Shown here in pieces: positions 6,850 to 14,593 of a stretch of 14,735 nucleotides of DNA. Every line of letters starts with the position of its first letter. The first letter of the stretch is position 1. The position numbers and the translations under genes were made by a program. The notes under the pieces are model-generated. The model did no database searches and was not told where the DNA came from. It saw nothing but the letters and a program-made list of their open reading frames with translations. The stretch is from positions 11,700 to 26,434 of the forward strand of contig DUKR01000006.1 in the NCBI GenBank assembly GCA_013329175.1, in the 5' to 3' direction. This DNA is from Candidatus Woesearchaeota archaeon. Its GTDB lineage: Archaea; Nanobdellota; Nanobdellia; Woesearchaeales; UBA11716.

Positions 6850-7537
6850 TTTTTCTTTCCCCGAAAATCCCAGATCCAATCCGAACCATGGTCGCGCCTT
6901 CCTCAATTGCTATCCTGTAGGTATCGGACATGCCCATCGAGAGGGTGTCAATAGCCGTGTTGGGAAGATTGAGGGACTTTAGCTGGTCAAATAGCTGTTT
7001 TGTCTTCCTAAAGAATGGTCGTGCGTTTTCAGGGTCAGGAGAATAAGGAGCCATGGTCATGAGGCCCCTGAGCAGAAGATTTGGCATTGCTGCAATCCCT
7101 TTTGCTAACCCAAGCACTTCTTCAGGATGGATGCCATCCTTGTTTTGCTCCTTTCCACTGTTAATTTCAATCAATACTAGTATGACTTTCCCTGCGTTTT
7201 TTGCCCTTCTATTGACTTCTGTTGCCAACTCTAAGCTGCCTATGGTCTGGATAGTGTCAAAGAGGTCTACGGCTAATTTTGCCTTGTTTTTCTGGAGATG
7301 GCCGATGAGGTGGAGCCTTGCTTTTCCCTTAAGTAGGGGGTATTTTGTTTCTGCTTCCTGAACGTAATTTTCACCAATGTCAGTTATTCCTGCGTTGATT
7401 GCTTTCTCTATTTCAGCGACGGCCCTGGCCTTTGTTGCTGCCAGGATAGTGATATCTTTTGGGACAATTTCTTTTATTTTTCTTGCTGCCTGAGCGATGT
7501 CCATGGTCCGGAATAAAGGGGATTCAGAATGCAGCAT
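6842..7537 (-). CDS. YggS/PLPBP-type pyridoxal-phosphate-binding protein
   Basis: A protein of up to 231 residues with the single-domain TIM-barrel-like fold of the YggS/PROSC family, which binds PLP and supports vitamin B6 and amino-acid homeostasis without known enzyme activity. Visible motifs are ILAATKAR with the PLP lysine (K36 from this start), GENYVQE, HLIGHLQKNK, LRGLMTMAPY, LSMGMSDTY and VRIGSGIFGE. The first ATG (7537) lies 6 bases past the stop of the preceding gene. The second ATG at 7504 (residue 12, MDIAQAARK) aligns better with family N-termini, and neither has a clear ribosome-binding site. It is the last gene of the surface-protein operon, an unusual place for a cytoplasmic B6 protein. 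Its end overlaps the convergent CotH gene by 8 bases. Confidence 0.93.
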   Translation of the reverse strand: MLHSESPLFRTMDIAQAARKIKEIVPKDITILAATKARAVAEIEKAINAGITDIGENYVQEAETKYPLLKGKARLHLIGHLQKNKAKLAVDLFDTIQTIGSLELATEVNRRAKNAGKVILVLIEINSGKEQNKDGIHPEEVLGLAKGIAAMPNLLLRGLMTMAPYSPDPENARPFFRKTKQLFDQLKSLNLPNTAIDTLSMGMSDTYRIAIEEGATMVRIGSGIFGERKII

Positions 7538-7543
7538 AAAAAA

Positions 7544-8284
7544 TTATAGGTCTTTGAGTGCCCTGTCAATCTTTTTCTGCTGGAGGCCGTGCTTTTTCAG
7601 GTGCTCTTTTATCTGATCCTTGGTGTAGCCTTTCCTTACATTATGCCTGATAAATCCCTGAATCTTGCTGACTTCACTCCGCAGCTTTTCATGTGATTTT
7701 GAAAGGGCTATGGCAAGGAAAATAATGATGATGACGACCATCATTAATGAGATGATGAGAATTACCGTATCCTGCTCCTCGCTGCAGTCTTGGTCAGAGC
7801 CTTCTGGGCAGTCGGGGTCGCAGACAGCATCCTTTTCCGCATCACAGTAACTGTCAGCAAATCCCTTTGGACAGTCCTGAGGACAGCTCAGGTAATTCTC
7901 GTAGCTCCTGCATACCCTGTCACCGCATGGGTTTGCGTAAGAACTGAGGTCATAGGTAAAGGCCGTATTACCTGATGCATCGGTGATTTTTAACATCTTC
8001 GCATCCGGATAATACGGAAGCATAAATGAGCTCGTGGATTTCATCGAATCAATAAAATTAAACATTAACGAGTAAATTTCAGAATTCTCCAGATTAACAA
8101 TCGAGAGCCTGTACCCCTGTATGGAATTCATAGGAAATGAATAATCGCCTTCTTTTAGCTCAATGTTATTTGAGACAAACCTTTCTCCATCATAATCGAG
8201 TTGAAGGGCAAGGTATTGATCAGCAAATACACTGCCAGCAAGCGCCAGAATAAACAAACCAAGGGTTAAAATTTTCGATTTCAT
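7544..8284 (-). CDS. Single-pass membrane protein with Cys-rich ectodomain and short charged cytoplasmic tail
   Basis: A 246-residue protein whose function is not recognised. Residues 1-21 are a signal peptide ending VFA. Residues ~22-115 form a beta-rich external domain. A Cys-rich part at 120-167 has CGDRVCRSYENYLSCPQDC and a second cluster with CDPDC and DQDC, eight cysteines in all, resembling the C-G-D-x-x-C modules common in archaeal surface proteins. One membrane segment lies at about 173-195 (VILIISLMMVVIIIIFLAIAL). The ~50-residue lysine-rich inner tail ends in GYTKDQIKEHLKKHG and a second short helix, a pattern suggesting a helical hairpin. It is the only protein of the operon with a clear C-terminal anchor, so it may hold secreted partners at the membrane. 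An AAGGTGG ribosome-binding site (8292-8298) supports the start. Confidence 0.85.
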   Translation of the reverse strand: MKSKILTLGLFILALAGSVFADQYLALQLDYDGERFVSNNIELKEGDYSFPMNSIQGYRLSIVNLENSEIYSLMFNFIDSMKSTSSFMLPYYPDAKMLKITDASGNTAFTYDLSSYANPCGDRVCRSYENYLSCPQDCPKGFADSYCDAEKDAVCDPDCPEGSDQDCSEEQDTVILIISLMMVVIIIIFLAIALSKSHEKLRSEVSKIQGFIRHNVRKGYTKDQIKEHLKKHGLQQKKIDRALKDL

Positions 8285-8286
8285 AT

Positions 8287-11200
8287 TTATTCCACCTTAA
8301 ACGTTCCTGTTGCTCTCGTGGTTAGCGGACTCCTTGTGGTTGATGGATAATCAGTACACCGTATCTGATACGAGTAATCCCTGCGTTCAAGGTTGGTAAA
8401 TGGAAACACCTGATAAGATGTACCAACCCGCCAGGCTTTTTCATCAGTTCCAATATTGACATCGCATATAGTCAAGCTTTCATCATATACACTAAACTGG
8501 ATTTCAACAGCATTTCCATTGACAACACTAGCTGGATTTCTTATACTTGGAGCCTCATTATCATCAGCCTCAGGGGGGATATTAATCCTAAATGTTCCCT
8601 GGTTCCTTATACCTTCAACAGGATTAAATAGTAGACTAGGCAGATCCGTGCTTGAGTCAGCAATTGGAGGATATACTATTGAATCAAGTGAGCACCTGAT
8701 TATCCTTGTCCATTCTCCATTTATTTCACTATAGTCATCACCTGGAATAAACACATTCTGAGTTACAATCCCACCTGGGCGTATCCCAACAATAGATTGA
8801 GTAATGTCACTACTGTCAGTTTCAGGATTGGATCCAGGTTTGAATAAGAATAAATAACAGTAAGGAACAAGAACATCGTCAGGGCTATTAATCCTAAACC
8901 TAAACTGCCTTTCTCTCAATTGCTCATTTTGTGTTTGATCCACAAACTCGATAACAGGAAGCGATAAATCTGATTCATCATTTGTTGTCCGCGCAACCTG
9001 TGCAGCACCGTCTTCTCCGCCAGCATTACCCCCAGCTCCACCAGTTGAAGTTGCTGGGCAATCGGGGACAGTAACTGAGCGAGAACCCCCAATTTGCCAT
9101 GGATTTTCTCCTTCTGGCGCTTCTACAGCAAAAATATTCACTATATCTCCAGCACTCAACCTGCCTGATGCAGCCCACATTCCATTTCTTGCGCCAATAA
9201 AGCCATTTTGTGATGCTGCAAGGAAATTTAGTTGGATTTTCCAGTCATTCTTGTAGAAATGAATGTTGCCATTACCTGACCCACCTGCATATATTTTGTA
9301 TTGCCCTTCAATGCACCTAATCTCAGTGTCTGCAAAATAATCAGTGTTTGCATTAACGCAGGTATGGACATTACCAACCTGGCTGCACACATTTGTTCCG
9401 CATTCTCCTTCCAAAATATGAGTTCCTTCCATTATCCATTCTTCGTTGGAGCATCTTGCAAAAGTTCTTGTTTGGGTGCTGTAGGGCATTGCGCAATAGG
9501 TTCCGTCATCTACTCCATTTAGCACCTCAGTCCTTATGTCCCCGCGATTCAACGGCTCAAAAGCGCACTTATCAATGGCTACACAGGTATGCCCGTCACT
9601 AGGCCATGTTCTTTTGCAAGCAAAACCCTCGCTGCATCCAGTAATCTCACAACTGTTGACATCAAACAACTGTGCAAGCTTCCTGTGCATTCTTTGAGCA
9701 TTTGTCGGCGTGCCCAAAACATTGACAGTGTCGGGATTATTGGGGTCGTCTCTATCAAGCGCATAAGCAAACAGATAGGCATCCTGAGTCTGGGCAACCT
9801 GCTGTCCTGTTAAGGGGAATTCATAGACGAAACCATAGGCAATATGAGATGGTATGTCCTCCCTGTTAATATGGTAATATCTTACAAGATGGTTTATTGC
9901 ATCAGTGCCTGTATGGTCTCCAGCAGCAGCAATATTTCTTCCGTTAACCAAGAGACTCTGTATGCTCATAAGATTTTCCCTTTGCGCTTGTGATGTGAAT
10001 GTAAGCTGTCCGCCTGCTTCTCTTGTTTTTCCGCTCATTGAACTCTTTGGAACACTATACACATCAATCTCTGTCCTGCCGTTTATCCACCTGTCGGGGT
10101 CATAGCTCCAGCCGCTGACTTGTAACACAGACGCGCCATCCCTCTCAATAATCATCATGCCATCAATGACGCCATGAGGGGATGACAAAACACAATCATG
10201 GTCAATTGCATCAAACATCCCATCAGCATCCTCATCTCCCCACACTCCGTCTCCTGAATCAAAATCGTAGCATTGCTCTTGCGCATTGACATTCTTCGTT
10301 ACGGCAATAAAAGGCCCATCAGCCCATTCACTGCCCTCTCTGTATTGAAGGACAATCGTAACTGCATTGTCAGCATCCGATGTCCCGATTGTGTTAAGCC
10401 TGATAAATCCAGCATCAATACTGCTTGAAAAAGTGATGTCACCGCCGCTGCCTGTCCCCTTTCTCAGCACCCACCTGAAGGGCCCAGTTGGGCCGCTTTG
10501 CTCTCTCTTTCCTCTCAAGTAAATCGTTGCGCCCCAGCTTTTGACGATAATATCTGCAGAAGGATGCTCAATGTAAAGGCCGTTTGCAGCCTGCTGGGAA
10601 CAGCCAGGAATAGGCATCAGGTATTCTTGCAAAGCTTCTTGGTTGTCAACATCAACAGCGAAAATGTGCTGCCTATCTGCTCCAACATGGTTATCAAAGG
10701 TTTGCCTCTTTAGCCTCACCAGAGGGGATGGCACGCTAGCAACACTTCCGAAATAGTTGCCTTGGTTTGTCCAGTCATTAAAATAGAAATGCACTCGCCT
10801 TGGCACATTGCCATTTACGCTCATCTGCACTTCCCCGTCTTCGCAGTAAAACTGAATCCCGCTGATAAAATCCCCAACTGGCTCTGCATTTGCCCCTACA
10901 ACCATTCTTGCAGAAGTGATAACGAACAGATCCTCTTTCTCCCTTGTGTTGGGCTTGATAACAATTCCATAATTAGCAATATTACTGCTATCTGCTTCAT
11001 CAAGTAAAATTGGGACTCTTATTTCCGTTATTTCCATAGTATCGGCATTAAATTGCACAGTATTTTGATTTGAATTAATCCTATCTCCTGATAGTGGCGC
11101 ATTGTTCCATGTAAGTGTGCTGCCCCAATCTCCCATGAGTTCGAATACATTAAATGCGATTGGAACCCTGTCGGCAATCGCTCCAGCTCCCTCTGCCAGC

Positions 11201-11466
11201 CTTGCCATTAATACAAGTTGTACTGGCTCATCGCCTCCAATGGCCTCAGCAAGGCCTTCTCCTGAAAACCTGATGTAGGTGTGAACCTGCTTTGCGCTTC
11301 CATCACCCATAATGACATACCCAACCTGAGCATCATCATTAGGGAAGGATGTGGGCCTAACAGACTCCAACTCATAAACCCTCTGCAAAGTTTCGGCATT
11401 GAACACATCAGCAAATGCAAAAGGCATGACCGTCATCATGATAACCATAAAAAGCAAGACTCTCAC
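8287..11466 (-). CDS. Large secreted protein with DNRLRE-type, lectin-like, Cys-rich and Ig-like domains
   Basis: A 1059-residue secreted protein starting with GTG. Residues 1-19 are a signal peptide. Residues ~22-190 match the DNRLRE/disaggregatase-type carbohydrate-binding pattern, with TYIRFSGEGL and the hallmark WGSTLTWNNAP (114-124). An ~85-residue module occurs twice, at about 203-290 and 714-803: an acidic C-containing start, HFYxNDW, IFAV and a closing Cys. A D-x-D-rich stretch at 401-424 (DFDSGDG, DEDADGMFD) looks calcium-binding. Residues ~434-587 have the lectin-like pattern SGWSYDPD ... AYGFVYEF ... LFAYALD ... VLGTP. A Cys-rich part spans ~606-703. Two Ig-like domains with paired Cys fill ~835-965 and 970-1059. 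No membrane anchor is present. GAGGTGAG (11472-11479) lies 5 bases before the GTG. It likely acts outside the cell in binding or adhesion; the ligand is unknown. Confidence 0.82.
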   Translation of the reverse strand: MRVLLFMVIMMTVMPFAFADVFNAETLQRVYELESVRPTSFPNDDAQVGYVIMGDGSAKQVHTYIRFSGEGLAEAIGGDEPVQLVLMARLAEGAGAIADRVPIAFNVFELMGDWGSTLTWNNAPLSGDRINSNQNTVQFNADTMEITEIRVPILLDEADSSNIANYGIVIKPNTREKEDLFVITSARMVVGANAEPVGDFISGIQFYCEDGEVQMSVNGNVPRRVHFYFNDWTNQGNYFGSVASVPSPLVRLKRQTFDNHVGADRQHIFAVDVDNQEALQEYLMPIPGCSQQAANGLYIEHPSADIIVKSWGATIYLRGKREQSGPTGPFRWVLRKGTGSGGDITFSSSIDAGFIRLNTIGTSDADNAVTIVLQYREGSEWADGPFIAVTKNVNAQEQCYDFDSGDGVWGDEDADGMFDAIDHDCVLSSPHGVIDGMMIIERDGASVLQVSGWSYDPDRWINGRTEIDVYSVPKSSMSGKTREAGGQLTFTSQAQRENLMSIQSLLVNGRNIAAAGDHTGTDAINHLVRYYHINREDIPSHIAYGFVYEFPLTGQQVAQTQDAYLFAYALDRDDPNNPDTVNVLGTPTNAQRMHRKLAQLFDVNSCEITGCSEGFACKRTWPSDGHTCVAIDKCAFEPLNRGDIRTEVLNGVDDGTYCAMPYSTQTRTFARCSNEEWIMEGTHILEGECGTNVCSQVGNVHTCVNANTDYFADTEIRCIEGQYKIYAGGSGNGNIHFYKNDWKIQLNFLAASQNGFIGARNGMWAASGRLSAGDIVNIFAVEAPEGENPWQIGGSRSVTVPDCPATSTGGAGGNAGGEDGAAQVARTTNDESDLSLPVIEFVDQTQNEQLRERQFRFRINSPDDVLVPYCYLFLFKPGSNPETDSSDITQSIVGIRPGGIVTQNVFIPGDDYSEINGEWTRIIRCSLDSIVYPPIADSSTDLPSLLFNPVEGIRNQGTFRINIPPEADDNEAPSIRNPASVVNGNAVEIQFSVYDESLTICDVNIGTDEKAWRVGTSYQVFPFTNLERRDYSYQIRCTDYPSTTRSPLTTRATGTFKVE
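8292..8298 (-). promoter_or_regulatory. Ribosome-binding site of the 246-residue membrane protein gene
   Basis: The minus strand reads AAGGTGG seven bases before the ATG at 8284. It overlaps the last codons of the preceding gene, so the two are translated from one message. Confidence 0.6.
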
Positions 11467-11467
11467 C

Positions 11468-13945
11468 TTAGCTCACCTCAATAGTGGCAGTTGCCATTTC
11501 CACTGCTGCTGGGTCATCAACTGTCGGATGCATTAATGGCGTATATTCATCAACATCAACACTCGCTGCTAGACATTTTATGCTCACTTCATAGTTGCTT
11601 GGCGCGCTTGCATCAACCTTCACTAATGACTTGCTGTTTCTTCCAGATTCCACAATATACAGCCTTGGATCAGCATCAACACCCTCATAATCCTCGGCTA
11701 TGCCGCATGCTGTCCTGGTCTCGCTGTAGAAACTGATGCACACATCAACTTCCCCGCTGTTTCTGGTGCTAACTCTAAGGGGAGTAACTATAGCTGTTTC
11801 TGAACTTAATGCATCCTCGCAAAGCCTGGCTTTCACAGCCTCGGTGTCCTCATGTGAAGGAGATCTTCTTGCAATCTGCCCATCCATTATGCTGAGGCTC
11901 CTGAATATTGCTTCTGGGCTGTACAATTCGCCTGTCAGGAGATCTTTGTGATAATAGGTTGAGCCGCCAGTACCTATGTAGAGCCTTATCTGCCTTGTGC
12001 CAGAGATACTTTCGAGTTGTATTGCAGGTATATAGGCGATATGCTCTTCCTGAGCTCCATTAGCTCTCTCAATAGTTATCTTTATGCGCTGGCTTCCAAT
12101 ATTCACTTCCTCATTGCTTCCTACATTTATCGCAACTGCAAGGGTCTGGATAAGGGAATCAAAAATAGTTGTGCCTGGCTGGCTGAGAATGAACGCATGG
12201 TCAGGCTGGTTTTTTGCAATCCTTCCTACAGGGACACCTGAGACTGCTGCAGTATTAGGGTGGATGGTGAATCCAAATGCATGGGTATTTCCATTATAGG
12301 CAGCGGAGTCAAGGGCTTCAATGGTTAATATCCTGTCATGGGTAGCTGCTTGCGTGTTTGCTCTTCTTGCAAGCAATTGAACCAGTAAGGCAGCGTTCTC
12401 AGCTATGTCTGTTGCCGTATATTTTATGCCTGTGCCGTCTTTGCCCGCATCCTGGTAATAAGAATCACCGGTCAAAAGGTCAATATAAAGCCTGAACCTG
12501 TTGGCGCCAACAGGGACATTGACCCTTGGCACATAGGCAGATACTACTGAACCGTCATTGAACCTGATGGTAAGGGTTTGCTCACCAATAATCATATGGC
12601 CTGCGCCTGCTGCCCCCTGCGCAAGGGTGTTTACCCCAACAGCAAGAATCTCAAAGGAGTTTTCTATGATATTGTCCTGGCCGCTTACCCTGTTGTATTG
12701 GCTGCCTTTGGTCAATGAACCAATGTGCCCTTCATCCTGATAATTATTCTTGTTGATGACATAGAATTGGAGGTTGTGGCTGTTCCCTATTGCATTGTCT
12801 GAATCAATGTCTTCTATCTCGAGAACTGAGCGTGCAAGATACCTGTCGTGGTTTGCGTATTCCCTCAAAATCTCTTCTGCGGAAAGCCTTTGCCCATTCC
12901 CGTTATAGTTGGGCTCTTTGAATCCTGGATCCTGAAAATAGGCAAGCCCAGTCTGAAGGTCAAGGTATAATCTTAGATTCCTTGATGCGGGAATATATAA
13001 GCCAGGGAGATAGGCGTCAACAGATGAGCCATCTGAAAAGGTGAAGGTCAATGTCTGCTGCCTGAGCCTTGCTGCTGTTGTGCCAATGGTATCTATTGCA
13101 ACTGCGAGAATCTGGAGACGTGGGTTGTATTCCAGGGGGGGATAAACTATGGTGAAAGAGGTCCCTACCATGTCTCCAACTTTGGTTCCAAATTCCCATC
13201 CCCGATTGCCCCTCACACGGTCATGAAGGGTAATGCTGAACCTATTGTTAGCTGCGCTTTCTGGCCGCAATGATGTGGTAATGCCTGTTACGGTTACCGT
13301 TTCTCTTTGTCCATCTCCTTCTATGGTAGCTCCATCAGCACTGGCAACGCCCCCTCCTTCCCGCCTGACTTCGATGATAGCCCGAAACCTTTTGTAGTTG
13401 GCCGTTTTGCCTTCACCGAGTGGCGAGATGGAAAAAAGGACAAGCCCCTCATCTACCAATCTGTCTTTCAATGCAGTGATATCAAGGCCATCTGCCATGG
13501 ATTCATGCCATTGATAGAGGGGTGACTGATCGCTGACACTCCCGCTTTGGCTAACAAAGTCAGAGAGAGAGATATCTTCCCATGCGCTCTCGTCCATTGT
13601 AGCTATGCCTATTGATTGAACATCCTCATCATAATCCGTAGAATCACTTAAGGCGGAGCTTGGAGCTAGCTTCAGCCTGACTTCAGTCACTTCTTCACTA
13701 TTTGGGATAGCTGCCCTGATAGCCGCAACCAGATTTCCTTTGACTGTCTCGCCTCTGACATTATTTGCTCGGTATTCTCCTATCTGGAGATGGCACGAGG
13801 GGTGAATACACTTCTCATTAAATTCAACCACGTCATCATCAGCATAAAACCATCCCCGCTGGACAATCTGAGCGATTTCAGCAGAGGCAAAAAGAGGCAG
13901 GAGCAGAAGGGCAAAGAGGGACATTGCTAGTATTGCTGGTTTCAT
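11468..13945 (-). CDS. Large secreted protein with three tandem ~160-residue repeats
   Basis: An 825-residue protein with a signal peptide (1-22, ending FASA). Residues ~50-196 resemble the DNRLRE-like domain of the next gene (strand VRLKL, a W near 122, a closing FRAIIEV), a weak match. Three tandem repeats follow at about 216-374, 375-538 and 539-695. Each unit has the order LTIE-like strand with DS, N-x-H-x-F-x-F, LAVAI/LAVGV, a strand with DGS or NGA, AY(L/V)P or AYIP, RLYIDL or RLYIGT, TG, YYQD or YYHKD, and a helical stretch ending AR(S/R). I do not recognise this repeat. The C-terminus (~728-825) looks like a two-Cys Ig-like domain (TACGI, YEVSIKC, ATIEV). There is no membrane anchor. 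Gaps of 3 and 1 bases link it to its neighbours, so it probably works with them at the cell surface. Confidence 0.82.
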   Translation of the reverse strand: MKPAILAMSLFALLLLPLFASAEIAQIVQRGWFYADDDVVEFNEKCIHPSCHLQIGEYRANNVRGETVKGNLVAAIRAAIPNSEEVTEVRLKLAPSSALSDSTDYDEDVQSIGIATMDESAWEDISLSDFVSQSGSVSDQSPLYQWHESMADGLDITALKDRLVDEGLVLFSISPLGEGKTANYKRFRAIIEVRREGGGVASADGATIEGDGQRETVTVTGITTSLRPESAANNRFSITLHDRVRGNRGWEFGTKVGDMVGTSFTIVYPPLEYNPRLQILAVAIDTIGTTAARLRQQTLTFTFSDGSSVDAYLPGLYIPASRNLRLYLDLQTGLAYFQDPGFKEPNYNGNGQRLSAEEILREYANHDRYLARSVLEIEDIDSDNAIGNSHNLQFYVINKNNYQDEGHIGSLTKGSQYNRVSGQDNIIENSFEILAVGVNTLAQGAAGAGHMIIGEQTLTIRFNDGSVVSAYVPRVNVPVGANRFRLYIDLLTGDSYYQDAGKDGTGIKYTATDIAENAALLVQLLARRANTQAATHDRILTIEALDSAAYNGNTHAFGFTIHPNTAAVSGVPVGRIAKNQPDHAFILSQPGTTIFDSLIQTLAVAINVGSNEEVNIGSQRIKITIERANGAQEEHIAYIPAIQLESISGTRQIRLYIGTGGSTYYHKDLLTGELYSPEAIFRSLSIMDGQIARRSPSHEDTEAVKARLCEDALSSETAIVTPLRVSTRNSGEVDVCISFYSETRTACGIAEDYEGVDADPRLYIVESGRNSKSLVKVDASAPSNYEVSIKCLAASVDVDEYTPLMHPTVDDPAAVEMATATIEVS
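11472..11479 (-). promoter_or_regulatory. Ribosome-binding site fixing the GTG start of the 1059-residue protein
   Basis: The minus strand reads GAGGTGAG five bases before the GTG at 11466, within the last codons of the upstream gene. It supports GTG over the later in-frame ATG codons inside the signal peptide. Confidence 0.6.
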
Positions 13946-13948
13946 TTT

Positions 13949-14434
13949 TTACTGCCTTATGGTAATGCTTTTTTGCGCCATGGCTGGAGGGGTTTCAAGG
14001 TTGCTAGAATCTGCGCCACACCATACCATGACATTGATACTTGCAGAACTAAAGTCAGGATTGATGAGCATCAATGCTTTCATGGTTTCTCCTGAGGCAA
14101 GGAGTGATGAGCCAAAATTCATCTCAATCCCGTCTGGAGGGTCAACTGCAAACTTGCAATACTGCGTTTCTCCAGTATGATAATACCCTAAACAAACAAC
14201 CTTTGGCTTTCCGTCCCTCAGAGCAACAGACTCAGGAGACACGGCCAGGCGATAGTCTTGTGAAGGCTCTGCAGTGCAGGTGCCTAATGCCTCTTCGAGC
14301 CTGTTTTCTGCCTTGCTTTGCATGCTGGAAATAAGCCCTATCCCAAGTGCCAGAAACCCTACAGCGAGGACGAGAATGACTATTGCATTGATAGAAAGAT
14401 TAAAACTACCTCGAATGCCTCTTTTTTGCAACAT
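13949..14434 (-). CDS. Type IV pilin-like / archaeal surface protein with N-terminal hydrophobic helix
   Basis: A 161-residue protein from the ATG at 14434; the frame is open to an ATG at 14506, which would give 185 residues. The shorter form begins MLQKRGIRGSFNLS, a short basic leader followed by one hydrophobic helix at about 13-36 (AIVILVLAVGFLALGIGLI). This resembles archaeal type IV pilin-like precursors cut by a prepilin peptidase near Lys/Arg-Gly. The exterior part has four cysteines (CTAEP, VVCLG, QYCKF, VWCGA) and ends in a two-Cys Ig-like pattern (YCKF ... INVMVWC ... SITI). A TATA-like box 40 bases before 14434 favours the shorter form. It is the first gene of the five-gene surface operon and could form a filament base or a membrane-held subunit. 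A simple membrane-anchored protein is the alternative. Confidence 0.75.
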   Translation of the reverse strand: MLQKRGIRGSFNLSINAIVILVLAVGFLALGIGLISSMQSKAENRLEEALGTCTAEPSQDYRLAVSPESVALRDGKPKVVCLGYYHTGETQYCKFAVDPPDGIEMNFGSSLLASGETMKALMLINPDFSSASINVMVWCGADSSNLETPPAMAQKSITIRQ

Positions 14435-14470
14435 TACCCGATTCCCACGGCTGATTCTTACTATTCTTCT

Positions 14471-14480
14471 TTTTAATACT
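14471..14480 (-). promoter_or_regulatory. TATA-like promoter box of the pilin-like/surface operon
   Basis: The minus strand reads AGTATTAAAA, centred about 40 bases before the ATG at 14434. It would start transcription near 14448, downstream of the alternative ATG at 14506. A weaker TATA-like GTTATATCC near 14572-14580 could serve the longer form. Confidence 0.4.
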
Positions 14481-14593
14481 TTCGGTGGGTGGTAATAGTT
14501 CACCATCCAGAGAAACCCTATCGGGAGGAAGGGGGCAGGCTAGCTGGATAGCCACGAGTTGAAGCTTTGAAGGATATAACGCATACAGGCTCG

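Noticed and set aside
8287..11466. Cohesin domain as a partner for the dockerin
   Set aside because: The C-terminal domains of the 1059-residue protein look Ig-like with paired cysteines. I see no cohesin signature in any protein of the window.
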